Assembly (NCBI GenBank): GCA_019638495.1
Contig: JAHBTQ010000001.1
Coordinates: forward strand, 620,001 to 684,000
DNA from: Taibaiella sp.
GTDB taxonomy: Bacteria; Bacteroidota; Bacteroidia; Chitinophagales; Chitinophagaceae
Reading direction: 5' to 3'
Length of the DNA stretch: 64,000 nucleotides
Below, one piece after another: positions 42,951 through 51,559 of the stretch. How positions within the stretch are numbered: position 1 is the stretch's first letter; the number at the start of each line of letters is the position of its first letter. Under the pieces are notes generated by a model. The model searched no databases and had not been told where the DNA came from. It saw only the letters and a list, made by a program, of their open reading frames with translations. The position numbers and the translations under genes are program-made.

Positions 42951-43571
42951 GGACTGCGAAAACGAAATGAGCCAATTGTTTAGGTTGATAATGGCATCCT
43001 TCATCTTCCACTGGCTTTTATCGCGCGGGGTTACGTAGTTCGAAATGCTGCGCACCTGTGCAAAGGTCACACCCTCCATGAGGCACACATAGTGAAATGC
43101 TGCGCCCTCCATACTTTCTACGGTGCAACCATATTGTCGACGTCGGGCTATCGTGTTTTCGTTTCCGCTTACAGTGTTTACGGTGAGGCCGGTAGCACGC
43201 GGTAGGTCTATATCTTCGTGAATGTCCGAAAAAGGGTTTGCAAGTATTCTCCCCGCATGAGGGTGGCTGTCACCAGATATCAGGCCCATGTCAAATATGT
43301 CTATATACTCATGGTGGTCTTCCGCGCCAAGGTCGCCATATCGCTCGGCGGTTATAACTACCAGGCTGCCAAGGGGAACGGAAGTATCAAAGCTGCCGCC
43401 CACCCCTGCCTGCAGCACCAGGTCATATTTATGGGTCTGCAGGTGTTTGGTAAGCGCATAAGTAGTTGCCGTCATGCCTACGCCCGTAATCAGTAAGTCG
43501 GCATTTGCAGGCGCCTGGTCCTTATATATTGATACTTCAGCCTCTGTAGCAGCTACTACCAGCAGTTTCAT
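42936..43571 (-). CDS. mqnB: futalosine hydrolase
   Basis: A 211-residue nucleoside-phosphorylase-fold enzyme that removes hypoxanthine from futalosine. The opening MKLLVVAATEAEVSIY, the phosphorylase-like GVGMTATTYALTKHL and VLQAGVGGSFDTSVPLGSLVVITAERYGDLGAED, and the late VESMEGAAFHYVCLMEGVTFAQVRSISNYV (with the catalytic Glu in MEGAA) identify it. Its adjacency to mqnD supports the specific call over a general MTA/SAH nucleosidase. It is divergent from ruvB. Confidence 0.92.
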   Translation of the reverse strand: MKLLVVAATEAEVSIYKDQAPANADLLITGVGMTATTYALTKHLQTHKYDLVLQAGVGGSFDTSVPLGSLVVITAERYGDLGAEDHHEYIDIFDMGLISGDSHPHAGRILANPFSDIHEDIDLPRATGLTVNTVSGNENTIARRRQYGCTVESMEGAAFHYVCLMEGVTFAQVRSISNYVTPRDKSQWKMKDAIINLNNWLISFSQSFASK

Positions 43572-43648
43572 GATGCAATGTTACTCACTTTGGGGCAATG
43601 GCTTTCGCCTGCACTGCTGTCAGCGTTCTTTTTCCTAATTTTAACCCG

Positions 43649-44674
43649 ATGGGTAATTCGCACGTAAGGCCGTCCGATAATTTGAGCGCACAGGAGCGGG
43701 AGTATGAGAATACGATACGGCCCCAGACGATAGAGGATTTTTCGGGGCAGCCAAAACTGATCGAGAATCTGCGGATATTCATCAAAGCGGCCAACCTACG
43801 GGGAGAAGCGCTGGACCATGTATTGTTCCATGGCCCTCCCGGACTGGGTAAAACCACGCTGAGCCGGATTGTGGCTAATGAGCTGGGTGTAAAGATCAAG
43901 GAAACCAGCGGCCCCGTGATAGAAAAGCCTGCCGACCTCGCTGGTCTGCTCACCAGCCTTGAGGCGCGCGATGTACTGTTCATAGATGAAATTCACCGCC
44001 TGAGCACTGTTGTAGAAGAGTATCTCTACGCAGCTATGGAGGATTTCAAGATAGATATAATGATAGACACCGGCCCTGCAGCCCGCTCTATTCAGTTGTC
44101 TATTAACCCTTTTACTCTTGTGGGTGCCACTACCCGCAGCGGTCTGCTTACCGCGCCGTTGCTGTCGCGCTTTGGTATTAAATCGCGCCTGGAGTATTAC
44201 ACTGCCGATGTATTGCAACGAATATTGCTGCGTGCTGCCGGCGTGCTGAATGTGCGTATCACGTCTGATGCTGCGCTGGAGATAGCGGGCAGGAGCAGGG
44301 GTACTCCCCGTATCGCCAATGGTCTCTTGCGACGGATGCGTGATTTTGCCCAGGTATTAGGCAATGGTGTGATAGATATGGCTATTGTAGAGCACGGATT
44401 GAGAGCACTCAACGTGGACGAAAGTGGCCTGGACGATATGGACAACCGGATCCTAACTACACTAATTGATAAGTTTAAAGGTGGTCCTGCGGGTATTAAT
44501 AATATAGCCACAGCCGTAAGTGAAGAAGCCGGCACAATAGAAGAGGTATATGAGCCGTTTCTGATACAGGAGGGCTACATCATTCGCACGCCCAGAGGCA
44601 GGGAGGCCACAGAAAAGGCATACAAGCACCTGGGAAGAAAAAAAGGGCCAGAATTGGGTACACTGTTTAGCTAA
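43649..44674 (+). CDS. ruvB: Holliday junction branch-migration helicase RuvB
   Basis: A 341-residue AAA+ motor that works with RuvA to move Holliday junctions. It has [19 protein letters not shown], Walker [15 protein letters not shown], Walker [12 protein letters not shown], sensor 1 [20 protein letters not shown], and the C-terminal winged-helix ending in [21 protein letters not shown]. The ATG at 43649 is chosen; an upstream start would add 17 residues foreign to the family. A near-consensus TAATTTTA box ends 5 bp before this ATG. Neighbours are unrelated. Confidence 0.97.
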   Translation: MGNSHVRPSDNLSAQEREYENTIRPQTIEDFSGQPKLIENLRIFIKAANLRGEALDHVLFHGPPGLGKTTLSRIVANELGVKIKETSGPVIEKPADLAGLLTSLEARDVLFIDEIHRLSTVVEEYLYAAMEDFKIDIMIDTGPAARSIQLSINPFTLVGATTRSGLLTAPLLSRFGIKSRLEYYTADVLQRILLRAAGVLNVRITSDAALEIAGRSRGTPRIANGLLRRMRDFAQVLGNGVIDMAIVEHGLRALNVDESGLDDMDNRILTTLIDKFKGGPAGINNIATAVSEEAGTIEEVYEPFLIQEGYIIRTPRGREATEKAYKHLGRKKGPELGTLFS

Positions 44675-44786
44675 CGGCATGGACCTTAGAACGTCCACTG
44701 ACCCAACACATAACAAAAATATCCTAAAGCCTTTTTTTGAAAATAGATTTACCTTTAACCGCTTTTAAACATCTATTTCGCTCATA

Positions 44787-45755
44787 ATGACCAACATCTC
44801 TTTCGACCTCGTCGATATAATACGTACTATTCAGAAGCAGAAGCGGTTCATATTAATAGTTACAGTGGCGGGAGTTGCACTTGCAGCGGCGGCACTTGCT
44901 GTAAAAAAGAAGAAGTATAAGGCTGAAGCCCGCTTTTTTGTCAACAACCCCCTTTATGGTGACCGTAGTACACTATTTCGTTCCATAGATACCAGGTATG
45001 TAGACTATTACGGCGGCGATGACGATGTTGATAAGATAATGGCACTGGCAGGTTCTGATACTGTACGTGGCCGTATAATCCGCAACAGCCAGTTCCAGAC
45101 CATATATAACAGGGATATAAACACGCCAAAGGGTTATGCCGAACTGATGTCTATATTCAAAAAGAACTTCAACATTAAACGTACGGAGTTCAAGGATATG
45201 GAGGTTTCGTATATAGCATATGACCCACAGACAGCGGCTAACGTAGCCAATATGTCTGTAAAGGTGCTTGAAGAGACTTTCCGCGCGTATTATACCAATG
45301 TTAAGTATAGCATTCACAACTCAATTGCCGCACAGGTGGTGAAACTGGATAGCTCCATTGCGTCGCTTACAGACACACTAGCGGCTATGCGTGATAAATA
45401 TGGTATTTATTCCATTATTAGCCCGGCTCGCCAGAACGTGATCATGAGCGATAATCGCGGAGGTGGCAAGGGATATGGCCGTGCTATAGAAGAGATTCAG
45501 AATGTGGAGTCCATAAAGGATCAGCTTGTAGCTGACCGCGCACATTATATCTCAGCACTCAATGAGTTTGAGTCTACTACAAATCCGCAGATGGATTACC
45601 TGAAGGTGATAACAACTGCAACGCCGCCTATTAACCCTGCCGGACTAGGCGCTATGCTTACGGTTATCGCCGCTGCGTTGTTGTCTTTCTTCTTTGCTAC
45701 CATATACGCTTTGATAATGGCCTACTTCCGCAGGCTGAATGCCATAGAACGCTAA
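44787..45755 (+). CDS. Wzz-like polysaccharide chain-length/co-polymerase protein
   Basis: A 322-residue protein with a membrane helix at each end (FILIVTVAGVALAAAALAV; LGAMLTVIAAALLSFFFATIYALI) and a long extracytoplasmic helical part between, the layout of Wzz/PCP proteins. FDLVDIIRTIQKQKRF at the start is typical. PCP proteins control polymer length together with a Wzy polymerase. The stop overlaps the start of the Wzy/O-antigen-ligase-like gene (TAATG), so the two are coupled. No kinase domain is attached, unlike many exopolysaccharide co-polymerases. Confidence 0.8.
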   Translation: MTNISFDLVDIIRTIQKQKRFILIVTVAGVALAAAALAVKKKKYKAEARFFVNNPLYGDRSTLFRSIDTRYVDYYGGDDDVDKIMALAGSDTVRGRIIRNSQFQTIYNRDINTPKGYAELMSIFKKNFNIKRTEFKDMEVSYIAYDPQTAANVANMSVKVLEETFRAYYTNVKYSIHNSIAAQVVKLDSSIASLTDTLAAMRDKYGIYSIISPARQNVIMSDNRGGGKGYGRAIEEIQNVESIKDQLVADRAHYISALNEFESTTNPQMDYLKVITTATPPINPAGLGAMLTVIAAALLSFFFATIYALIMAYFRRLNAIER

Positions 45756-47224
45756 TGCTGGCATGGTTTGAAAATAAGTGGTTTTCACTGGCGTCGTTGT
45801 CGGTGCTGTTCTTCGCCATTTTTGCTACGGCGTGGACGGGTAGCCCCTTATACCTTGCATTGCCTATCGGTTATTTGTTTGTAATACTGGCCGGGGTAAA
45901 CTGGAAGACTGCTTACTGGATATTCCTGTTTACGATACCACCCTCTACCCAGATATCGCTTGCGGGTGATACGCTTTCGCTTACGTTGCCTGATCAGCCA
46001 ATGATGTGGCTATTTCTGGCTGTATTTGGTCTTGTTCTCGCCCGCAATCCCAAGGCGATACCTCAGTGGTGGTGGCGCGATTCGCTGGTGCTGGTAGTGG
46101 TGGTACAGTTCCTTTGGACCGCAGTGGCAGTCATCTTCTCTAAGATGCTATTCTTCTCCTTCAAGTTTCTGCTGGTGAAGACATGGCTGCTGGTGTGCTT
46201 CTTCTTCTTCCCCTTATGGATATTCCGAGAGAAGAAAGACTTCGTGCGCGGTTTCCTGGTGATGCTGGTGCCGATGTTGCTGACAATCATAGTCATCCTC
46301 ATTCACCATGCCATACTCGGTTTCCGGTTTGATGAAATTCAGCATGCGATCACTGACCTTTATTATAACCACGTAGACTACTCTACCGTTATTTCCATGT
46401 TCTTTCCGCTGCTTGTGTTTACGTGCTGGCCGCTTATACGTCATCGCAATGTGGTGATGAAATCAGTGCTGATTGTCGTCATCCTCATATTCATCGCCGG
46501 TATCGGTTTTGCATATGCGCGTGCTGCAGTGGTGGCTGTAGTATTTGCACTTGTAGTGGGCGTGGCTATGAGGCTGCGCCTGGTGAATCTGGTAATGCCC
46601 GGCTTCTATGCACTGATCATACTGCTGATGGCGTACATGGTACCCAACAACAGGTATATAGAGTTTCGTCCGGACTATGAGCACACCTTCATGCGCAAGA
46701 ACTTTGTAGACCACGTTATCGCCACTTTTCGCGGCAAGGACATGTCTTCTATGGAGCGCCTGTATCGCTGGATAGCCGCAGTGCGCATGAGCAAGGAAAA
46801 CCCGGTGACCGGTGTGGGCCCGCGAGCATTTGTTTACTACTACAAGCCACATGCTGTTACCGCATTCCGCACGTATGTGAGCCGTAACCCGGAGCAGAGT
46901 ACCACCCACAACTACTTCTTGTACATGCTGGTGGAGCAGGGCTGGCCTGCAATGTTGCTTTATGCGTTGTTCATGCTTGTCGTTTTCTACAGGGCACAGA
47001 AAATCTACCACCGGTTCAAGGACAAGTTTTACCGGTGTGTTACCATGGGTCTAACTATGACGGTAGCAGTAGGCTTTATCAATAACTTCTTCTCTGAGCT
47101 TATAGAGACTCATAAGGTAGCGGCTCTTTTCTACATCCCAGTTGCGCTGCTCATTATTCTTGACCGAAAGAGCAAGGAAGAATATGCAGCTATTAAGAGG
47201 GGTGAGGTGCCTGTGGTGGAGTAG
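45755..47224 (+). CDS. O-antigen ligase/polymerase-like membrane protein (Wzy_C)
   Basis: A 489-residue protein with about 12 transmembrane helices. The Wzy_C signature region is VTGVGPRAFVYYYKPHAVTAF followed by STTHNYFLYMLVEQGWPAMLLYALFMLVVFY, with the conserved His of the large periplasmic loop in THNYFL. Such proteins polymerise or ligate undecaprenyl-linked sugar units. It starts inside the Wzz-like stop codon, supporting a two-gene surface-polysaccharide unit. Ligase (WaaL) versus polymerase (Wzy) cannot be told from the sequence. Confidence 0.85.
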   Translation: MLAWFENKWFSLASLSVLFFAIFATAWTGSPLYLALPIGYLFVILAGVNWKTAYWIFLFTIPPSTQISLAGDTLSLTLPDQPMMWLFLAVFGLVLARNPKAIPQWWWRDSLVLVVVVQFLWTAVAVIFSKMLFFSFKFLLVKTWLLVCFFFFPLWIFREKKDFVRGFLVMLVPMLLTIIVILIHHAILGFRFDEIQHAITDLYYNHVDYSTVISMFFPLLVFTCWPLIRHRNVVMKSVLIVVILIFIAGIGFAYARAAVVAVVFALVVGVAMRLRLVNLVMPGFYALIILLMAYMVPNNRYIEFRPDYEHTFMRKNFVDHVIATFRGKDMSSMERLYRWIAAVRMSKENPVTGVGPRAFVYYYKPHAVTAFRTYVSRNPEQSTTHNYFLYMLVEQGWPAMLLYALFMLVVFYRAQKIYHRFKDKFYRCVTMGLTMTVAVGFINNFFSELIETHKVAALFYIPVALLIILDRKSKEEYAAIKRGEVPVVE

Positions 47225-47294
47225 GGTTTTACTGCGCCAGTGGACAACACTATATTGACCCACCCATTCGCTACCTTCACAAAAAATACCGGCT

Positions 47295-48395
47295 ATGACC
47301 GTAAAAGATATTGCAGCGACTATTGAGGCCTTTGCTCCCCCCGCTTACCAGGAGAGTTATGATAACTGTGGTATACAGGTGGGCAATCCAGCTGATGAGG
47401 TGACGGGTGTGCTTATAACGCTGGACGTTACCGAGGCTATTGTAGATGAGGCAATAGAACGTGGGTGTAACATGATAGTGGCACATCATCCACTGATATT
47501 TTCAGGCCTTAAAAAGATAATGGGACGTACCTATGTGGAACGTGTGGTGCGGATGGCCATAAAGAATGACATAACAATCTATGCTGCCCATACCAACCTG
47601 GATAATGTGCATAATGGCGTAAATGCCAAAATAGCCGAGAAGCTAGGGCTGATCAATACTCGCGTACTTGCACCTAAGGGAGATCTACTCTCCAAACTCT
47701 TTACATATGTGCCGCTAGCCGATGCAGACAAGGTGCGCGATGCGCTTTTTGCCGCAGGTGCCGGGCAGATAAGTAACTACTCAGAATGCAGCTTTAATAT
47801 GCGGGGCACCGGCACATTCCGCCCGGGTGAGAACACAAACCCGACCATTGGCCAAACAAGTGGCCCAAGGGAAAACGTGGAGGAAGTGAAAATAGAAGTA
47901 TTGGTGAACAGGCACGAGCAGGGTCGAATACTGGCGGCACTGCGCGCCAGCCATCCATATGAGGAGGTCGCTTATGAATTTGTGCCACTATCTAACCTGG
48001 CAACCAATGTCGGATCAGGCATGGTAGGCGAATTGCCACAGCCAATGAAGCCGGAAGAGATGCTGGCACACATAAAGGCCTCTATGAAGGCTGAATGTAT
48101 CCGGCATACGGCTCCGGGAATCAAAAGAATAGAAAAAGTTGCCCTGTGTGGTGGGTCAGGCAGTTTCCTACTTAGGGACGCTATTGCAGCCGGAGCGGAC
48201 ATTTTCATCACTGCAGACTATAAATACCACCAATTTTTCGACGCAGAAGGGAAAATTATAATAGCAGATATCGGCCATTATGAGAGTGAGCAGTTTACAT
48301 CGGAAATATTTGCGGATATACTTAGGAAAAAATATCCTAATTTTGCGGTTCTTTTATCGAATTTATCAACCAATCCTGTAAAATATTTTTATTAA
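47295..48395 (+). CDS. NIF3/DUF34-family dinuclear metal protein
   Basis: A 366-residue member of the NIF3-like family, which forms hexamers binding two metal ions per subunit. The N-terminal metal block is CNMIVAHHPLIFSGLKK and YAAHTNLDNVHNGVN; the C-terminal one is KYHQFFDAEGKIIIADIGHYESEQF. Between them is an insert of about 120 residues (YVPLADADKVRDALFAAGAG and onward) like the CutA/PII-like insert of the Bacillus YqfO type. Several roles have been proposed, including GTP cyclohydrolase-like activity, but none is settled. The zinc-ribbon gene follows after 1 bp, a pairing that seems conserved in the phylum. Confidence 0.92.
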   Translation: MTVKDIAATIEAFAPPAYQESYDNCGIQVGNPADEVTGVLITLDVTEAIVDEAIERGCNMIVAHHPLIFSGLKKIMGRTYVERVVRMAIKNDITIYAAHTNLDNVHNGVNAKIAEKLGLINTRVLAPKGDLLSKLFTYVPLADADKVRDALFAAGAGQISNYSECSFNMRGTGTFRPGENTNPTIGQTSGPRENVEEVKIEVLVNRHEQGRILAALRASHPYEEVAYEFVPLSNLATNVGSGMVGELPQPMKPEEMLAHIKASMKAECIRHTAPGIKRIEKVALCGGSGSFLLRDAIAAGADIFITADYKYHQFFDAEGKIIIADIGHYESEQFTSEIFADILRKKYPNFAVLLSNLSTNPVKYFY

Positions 48396-48396
48396 T

Positions 48397-49152
48397 ATGG
48401 CTACTGTAAAGGACTTTTCTTTCGAAGAAAAGCTGGTATCTGTCCTGGCGCTGCAAAAGATAGACTCTAAAATTGACGAGATCAAAACGCTGAAGGGGGA
48501 ACTTCCGATGGAAGTGAAAGACCTGGAGGATGAGATAGCCGGTCTGCAGACACGTCTTTCTAATATTGACGCTGAGATCGCTAACATCGACGCCTTCATC
48601 GAAGCAAAATCGAATGCCAAGAAGGACGCACAAGCGCTGATAAAGAAGTACGAAAAGCAGCAGGACAACGTTAAGAACAACCGCGAGTTTGAAGCCATCA
48701 ACAAGGAAATGGAGATGCAGGAACTGGAGGTGAAGCTGAACGAAAAACACATCAAGGACGCCACTTTTGAGCAGAAAGACCGCACCAACGCGCGCCTGAA
48801 GACTGAAGAAAAGATCAAGGACGTAGAGGAAGCACTGGATATAAAGCGTAAAGAACTGGAAAAGATATCTGTAGAGACAGAAAAGGAAGAAGCAGTACTT
48901 GCTGAGAAGTCGGCAGCTGCTAAGGAAAAAGTGGAGCCACGCCTTCTTTCTGCCTACGAGCGTATACGCAACAGCTATCGTAATGGTCTTGCGGTTGTTC
49001 CGATCATCCGTGACTCATGCGGTGGTTGCTTCAACGTTATTCCACCTCAGCGCCAAAGCGAAATCCGCCAGCACAAGAAGATCATCGTGTGCGAACATTG
49101 CGGTCGCATATTGGTAGATCCGGATCTGAACGAAAAAGTAACAATCAGCTAA
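48397..49152 (+). CDS. coiled-coil protein with C4 zinc ribbon
   Basis: A 251-residue protein. Most of it is a long helical coiled coil rich in Lys, Glu and Ala (about residues 20-180, e.g. KDLEDEIAGLQTRLSNIDAE and KELEKISVETEKEEAVLAEK). The end is a zinc ribbon: DSCGGCFNVIPPQRQSEIRQHKKIIVCEHCGRILV with two CxxC knuckles. This domain order is the one of the zf-RING_7/C4-type family that follows NIF3 genes; the function is unknown, and nucleic-acid binding is suspected. A strong terminator ends the pair. Confidence 0.9.
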   Translation: MATVKDFSFEEKLVSVLALQKIDSKIDEIKTLKGELPMEVKDLEDEIAGLQTRLSNIDAEIANIDAFIEAKSNAKKDAQALIKKYEKQQDNVKNNREFEAINKEMEMQELEVKLNEKHIKDATFEQKDRTNARLKTEEKIKDVEEALDIKRKELEKISVETEKEEAVLAEKSAAAKEKVEPRLLSAYERIRNSYRNGLAVVPIIRDSCGGCFNVIPPQRQSEIRQHKKIIVCEHCGRILVDPDLNEKVTIS

Positions 49153-49166
49153 GCTGGTAAAAAGAT

Positions 49167-49195
49167 AAAAAAGGGGCGCTGGTCGCCCCTTTTTC
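49167..49195 (+). terminator. intrinsic terminator of the NIF3/zinc-ribbon pair
   Basis: The stem AGGGGCG / CGCCCCT with a 5-base loop (49172-49190) is preceded by an A-run and followed by TTTTTC. It starts about 15 bp after the stop codon and could act in both directions because of the flanking A and T runs. Confidence 0.9.
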
Positions 49196-49374
49196 ATGCC
49201 CTGCAGTGGGGTGAGACCGGATTTTCTTCAAATTTCTTTTTTTGCTGCTTTTTCTCAATATCTTTATAACCTGACCCACGCTATCTGTTGATGGCGTGCG
49301 TGTTGCTTTGACAAGACCTTTTATTAATTTTAGGCGGCGGTGAGCTGTGGCTATACCCGCATCAAAGACTATTT

Positions 49375-50058
49375 ATGGAGATAAACAATAAGTCCGGCAT
49401 ACAGGAAAATGAGCAGGCCGGAAACTTTAATCCCTCCCGCAGGCAGTTTTTAACTCTGGCAGGGGGTGTTGCAGGTGTGGGACTGCTATTGTCTGCAGCT
49501 TCCTGCCGTAAGACGCCTGCCAGTGCCACTTATATAGGTGAAGGCGACATAGCCTTGCTAAACTACCTATACATACTGAAGCAGGTAACATCAAAGCTCT
49601 ACGCACAGGCTGTTTCGACGACTTACAACGGGATCACCAAGGAAGAAGTGGTGCTGCAGGTGGACCTTCGTGACCAGGAAGTAGCCCACCGGGAGTTCCT
49701 GAAGCGACTTCTGGATACCAAGGCAGTGAAAGAAATTGCCACCGACCTATCGCAGGTAACCTTTGCTGATAAAAAGAGCTTCCTGAATCATGCCTGCATA
49801 CTGGAAGACCTTTCGGTAGGTGCTTATGCCGGTGTGCTGCGTGTGCTAGCCAGCGATAAATACAAGCTTACCCTTGCAAAGATGGCATCTGTTGATGCAC
49901 GTCATGCCGGTTATATGCACGACCTGCAATCGCATGGCTCTTTTGGATCACTGGATGGAAACGGTCTGGACAAGGTTATAGCCCCGTCTACCGGTTTTGC
50001 AACACTGGAAGGCTATATCGAGACAAAATTTGATGCACGTAAACTGCCTACTTTCTAA
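49375..50058 (+). CDS. exported ferritin-like domain protein (Tat-type signal)
   Basis: A 227-residue protein. The N-terminus has a twin-arginine-like signal, SRRQFLTLAGGVAGVGLLLSAASC, which also ends in a lipobox-like Cys. The mature part is helical: IALLNYLYILKQVTSKLYAQA, LRDQEVAHREFLKRLLD and VDARHAGYMHDLQ carry E/H positions as in Ferritin_2/DUF4439-like domains, which hold di-metal sites. The next gene is a second exported ferritin-like protein 11 bp downstream. Likely role is metal or oxidative-stress handling in the envelope, but this is inferred from the fold. Confidence 0.82.
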   Translation: MEINNKSGIQENEQAGNFNPSRRQFLTLAGGVAGVGLLLSAASCRKTPASATYIGEGDIALLNYLYILKQVTSKLYAQAVSTTYNGITKEEVVLQVDLRDQEVAHREFLKRLLDTKAVKEIATDLSQVTFADKKSFLNHACILEDLSVGAYAGVLRVLASDKYKLTLAKMASVDARHAGYMHDLQSHGSFGSLDGNGLDKVIAPSTGFATLEGYIETKFDARKLPTF

Positions 50059-50069
50059 TCAGACTCACA

Positions 50070-50939
50070 ATGAACTTCAGGAATATACTATCAGAAATAG
50101 AAAAGACAGACCCGGAGGTTTATGAACGCCTCAGTACCCGTAGGAATGCGCTCAGCAGTTTTGGCTCGAAAGTAGCCGTTGCTGCACTGCCGCTGGCACT
50201 GGGTGCTATGTTCAAAAAAGCATACGGCAAAACAACGGATGCCGTGGTAGATGCACTGAACGTGGCACTGGAGTTTGAATACCTAGAGTATACCTACTAC
50301 AGGCAGGGAAATAACACCACGAGCCTTATCTCGTCAACTGATGCAGCGGGTTTCAAAGTGATCGAAAACCAGGAGAAGCAGCATGTGAACTTCCTCAATG
50401 CCACAATCACTGCTATGGGTGCTGTACCGTTCACGCCAAAGAACTTTACGGACCCTACAACTGTGGCTCCGTATGTTCCTGCTGCTTATGATTTCACCGC
50501 AGCCGGGGCTTACCATCCGTTTGCAGATTATAAAACATTCCTGCTGCTTGCCCAGGTGTTCGAAGACGCAGGGATACATGCTATTGCCGGCCAGATGCCT
50601 GCAATAAGCGTAAATAACGAGCTACTGATCCAAGCGTTCCAGTTGCAGGCGGCTGAAGCGCGCCACTGCTCTTTCATCCGCCATATACGCAGGATAGCGC
50701 CGATTAACGCTCCTGAAGAACCGGCACCTTGGATCAACAACAACATTCCTCCTACGGTTGCTTTTCAGCCAGCCTATACAGGCGAAGACCTTGTGGAGCA
50801 AGAAGGTGTTGTGATCCTTTCTCTGCCTAATAACTTCTCGACTGACGGTAAGATCCCGCAGATATCAGCAACAGCCGCTTTTGACGAGCCATTTGCAAAA
50901 GATAAAGCGTTGGCAATCATTAAGCCGTTTAAAAAGTAA
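50070..50939 (+). CDS. exported ferritin-like domain protein, second of pair
   Basis: A 289-residue protein. The N-terminus carries STRRNALSSFGSKVAVAALPLALGAMFKKAYG, a twin-arginine motif and hydrophobic stretch. The helical body shows metal-site-like residues: ALNVALEFEYLEYTYYRQG, FKVIENQEKQHVNFLNATI, and LIQAFQLQAAEARHCSFIRHIRRI, matching the four-helix ferritin_2 pattern (E, ExxH, E, ExxH). Together with the 49375 gene it forms a two-gene unit ended by an intrinsic terminator. Substrate or partner unknown. Confidence 0.85.
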   Translation: MNFRNILSEIEKTDPEVYERLSTRRNALSSFGSKVAVAALPLALGAMFKKAYGKTTDAVVDALNVALEFEYLEYTYYRQGNNTTSLISSTDAAGFKVIENQEKQHVNFLNATITAMGAVPFTPKNFTDPTTVAPYVPAAYDFTAAGAYHPFADYKTFLLLAQVFEDAGIHAIAGQMPAISVNNELLIQAFQLQAAEARHCSFIRHIRRIAPINAPEEPAPWINNNIPPTVAFQPAYTGEDLVEQEGVVILSLPNNFSTDGKIPQISATAAFDEPFAKDKALAIIKPFKK

Positions 50940-50960
50940 TATCAAGATCGAAATTTTTGG

Positions 50961-50988
50961 AACGCCCCGACACGGGGCGTTTTTTTTA
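50961..50988 (+). terminator. intrinsic terminator of the ferritin-like pair
   Basis: The stem AACGCCCC / GGGGCGTT with a 5-base loop (50961-50981) is followed by TTTTTT. It starts 21 bp after the stop codon. The stop codon of the opposite-strand 50986 gene lies inside its T-tract. Confidence 0.9.
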
Positions 50989-51294
50989 CCATTTCAGATT
51001 GGGCCAACGACGTTGAAAAAAGTGAACGGTAGGCGCCTTTTCTTTTAGCGTATGCAACTGGGCACTGTTGTCTTTTACAACCTGGCACACTGTGGTGGGC
51101 GATAGAAAGAACTCCAGAACCAGCAATTTCAGTATGTCCTCGAAACACCTGTGCTTCAGGTAGCCGTAGTAGAAATAACGAGCGACCAGGCATTCGTTAC
51201 GCTTTAAGATGAGTGATGTGCTACGGCCTTTGCGCCCGGCCCCTTCAATGCCCGGTTCCCTGATAACTTCATTGAAAAATTTTTCTCCCCGCAT
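50986..51294 (-). CDS. small conserved protein with helix-turn-helix-like segment
   Basis: A 102-residue basic protein. The part SLILKRNECLVARYFYYGYLKHRCFEDILKLLVLEFFLSPTTVCQVVKDN looks like a small family common in Bacteroidota: a Tyr/Phe-rich helix followed by an HTH-like unit (FEDILKLLVLEFFLSPTTVCQVV). Relatives are often labelled hypothetical or transposase-like; no catalytic domain is present here, so a DNA-binding role is the more likely reading. It stands alone, convergent with the ferritin pair. Confidence 0.6.
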   Translation of the reverse strand: MRGEKFFNEVIREPGIEGAGRKGRSTSLILKRNECLVARYFYYGYLKHRCFEDILKLLVLEFFLSPTTVCQVVKDNSAQLHTLKEKAPTVHFFQRRWPNLKW

Positions 51295-51559
51295 AATGAT
51301 AGAATTTGCCCCAAAACTACAATAGGGCAGTTTGCGTAATAATGTAGCTGAAAGCGAAGGAACGGACGAGATGGGGTCTAAAAACTGCGCTGGTAAAGGA
51401 TTGCGGGCTCCCCGGCGAACCGGGTAATGGCGGCGAAAATGTGAATAACCCAGTTCGTTTTGTTCAACGCCCCTTAATACTTAATAGATTTTACACAAGT
51501 CACCTGCAAAGCGTTGATGAAGGATAATATCTTTTTACTTTGTGTCGTTAAATACCGAT

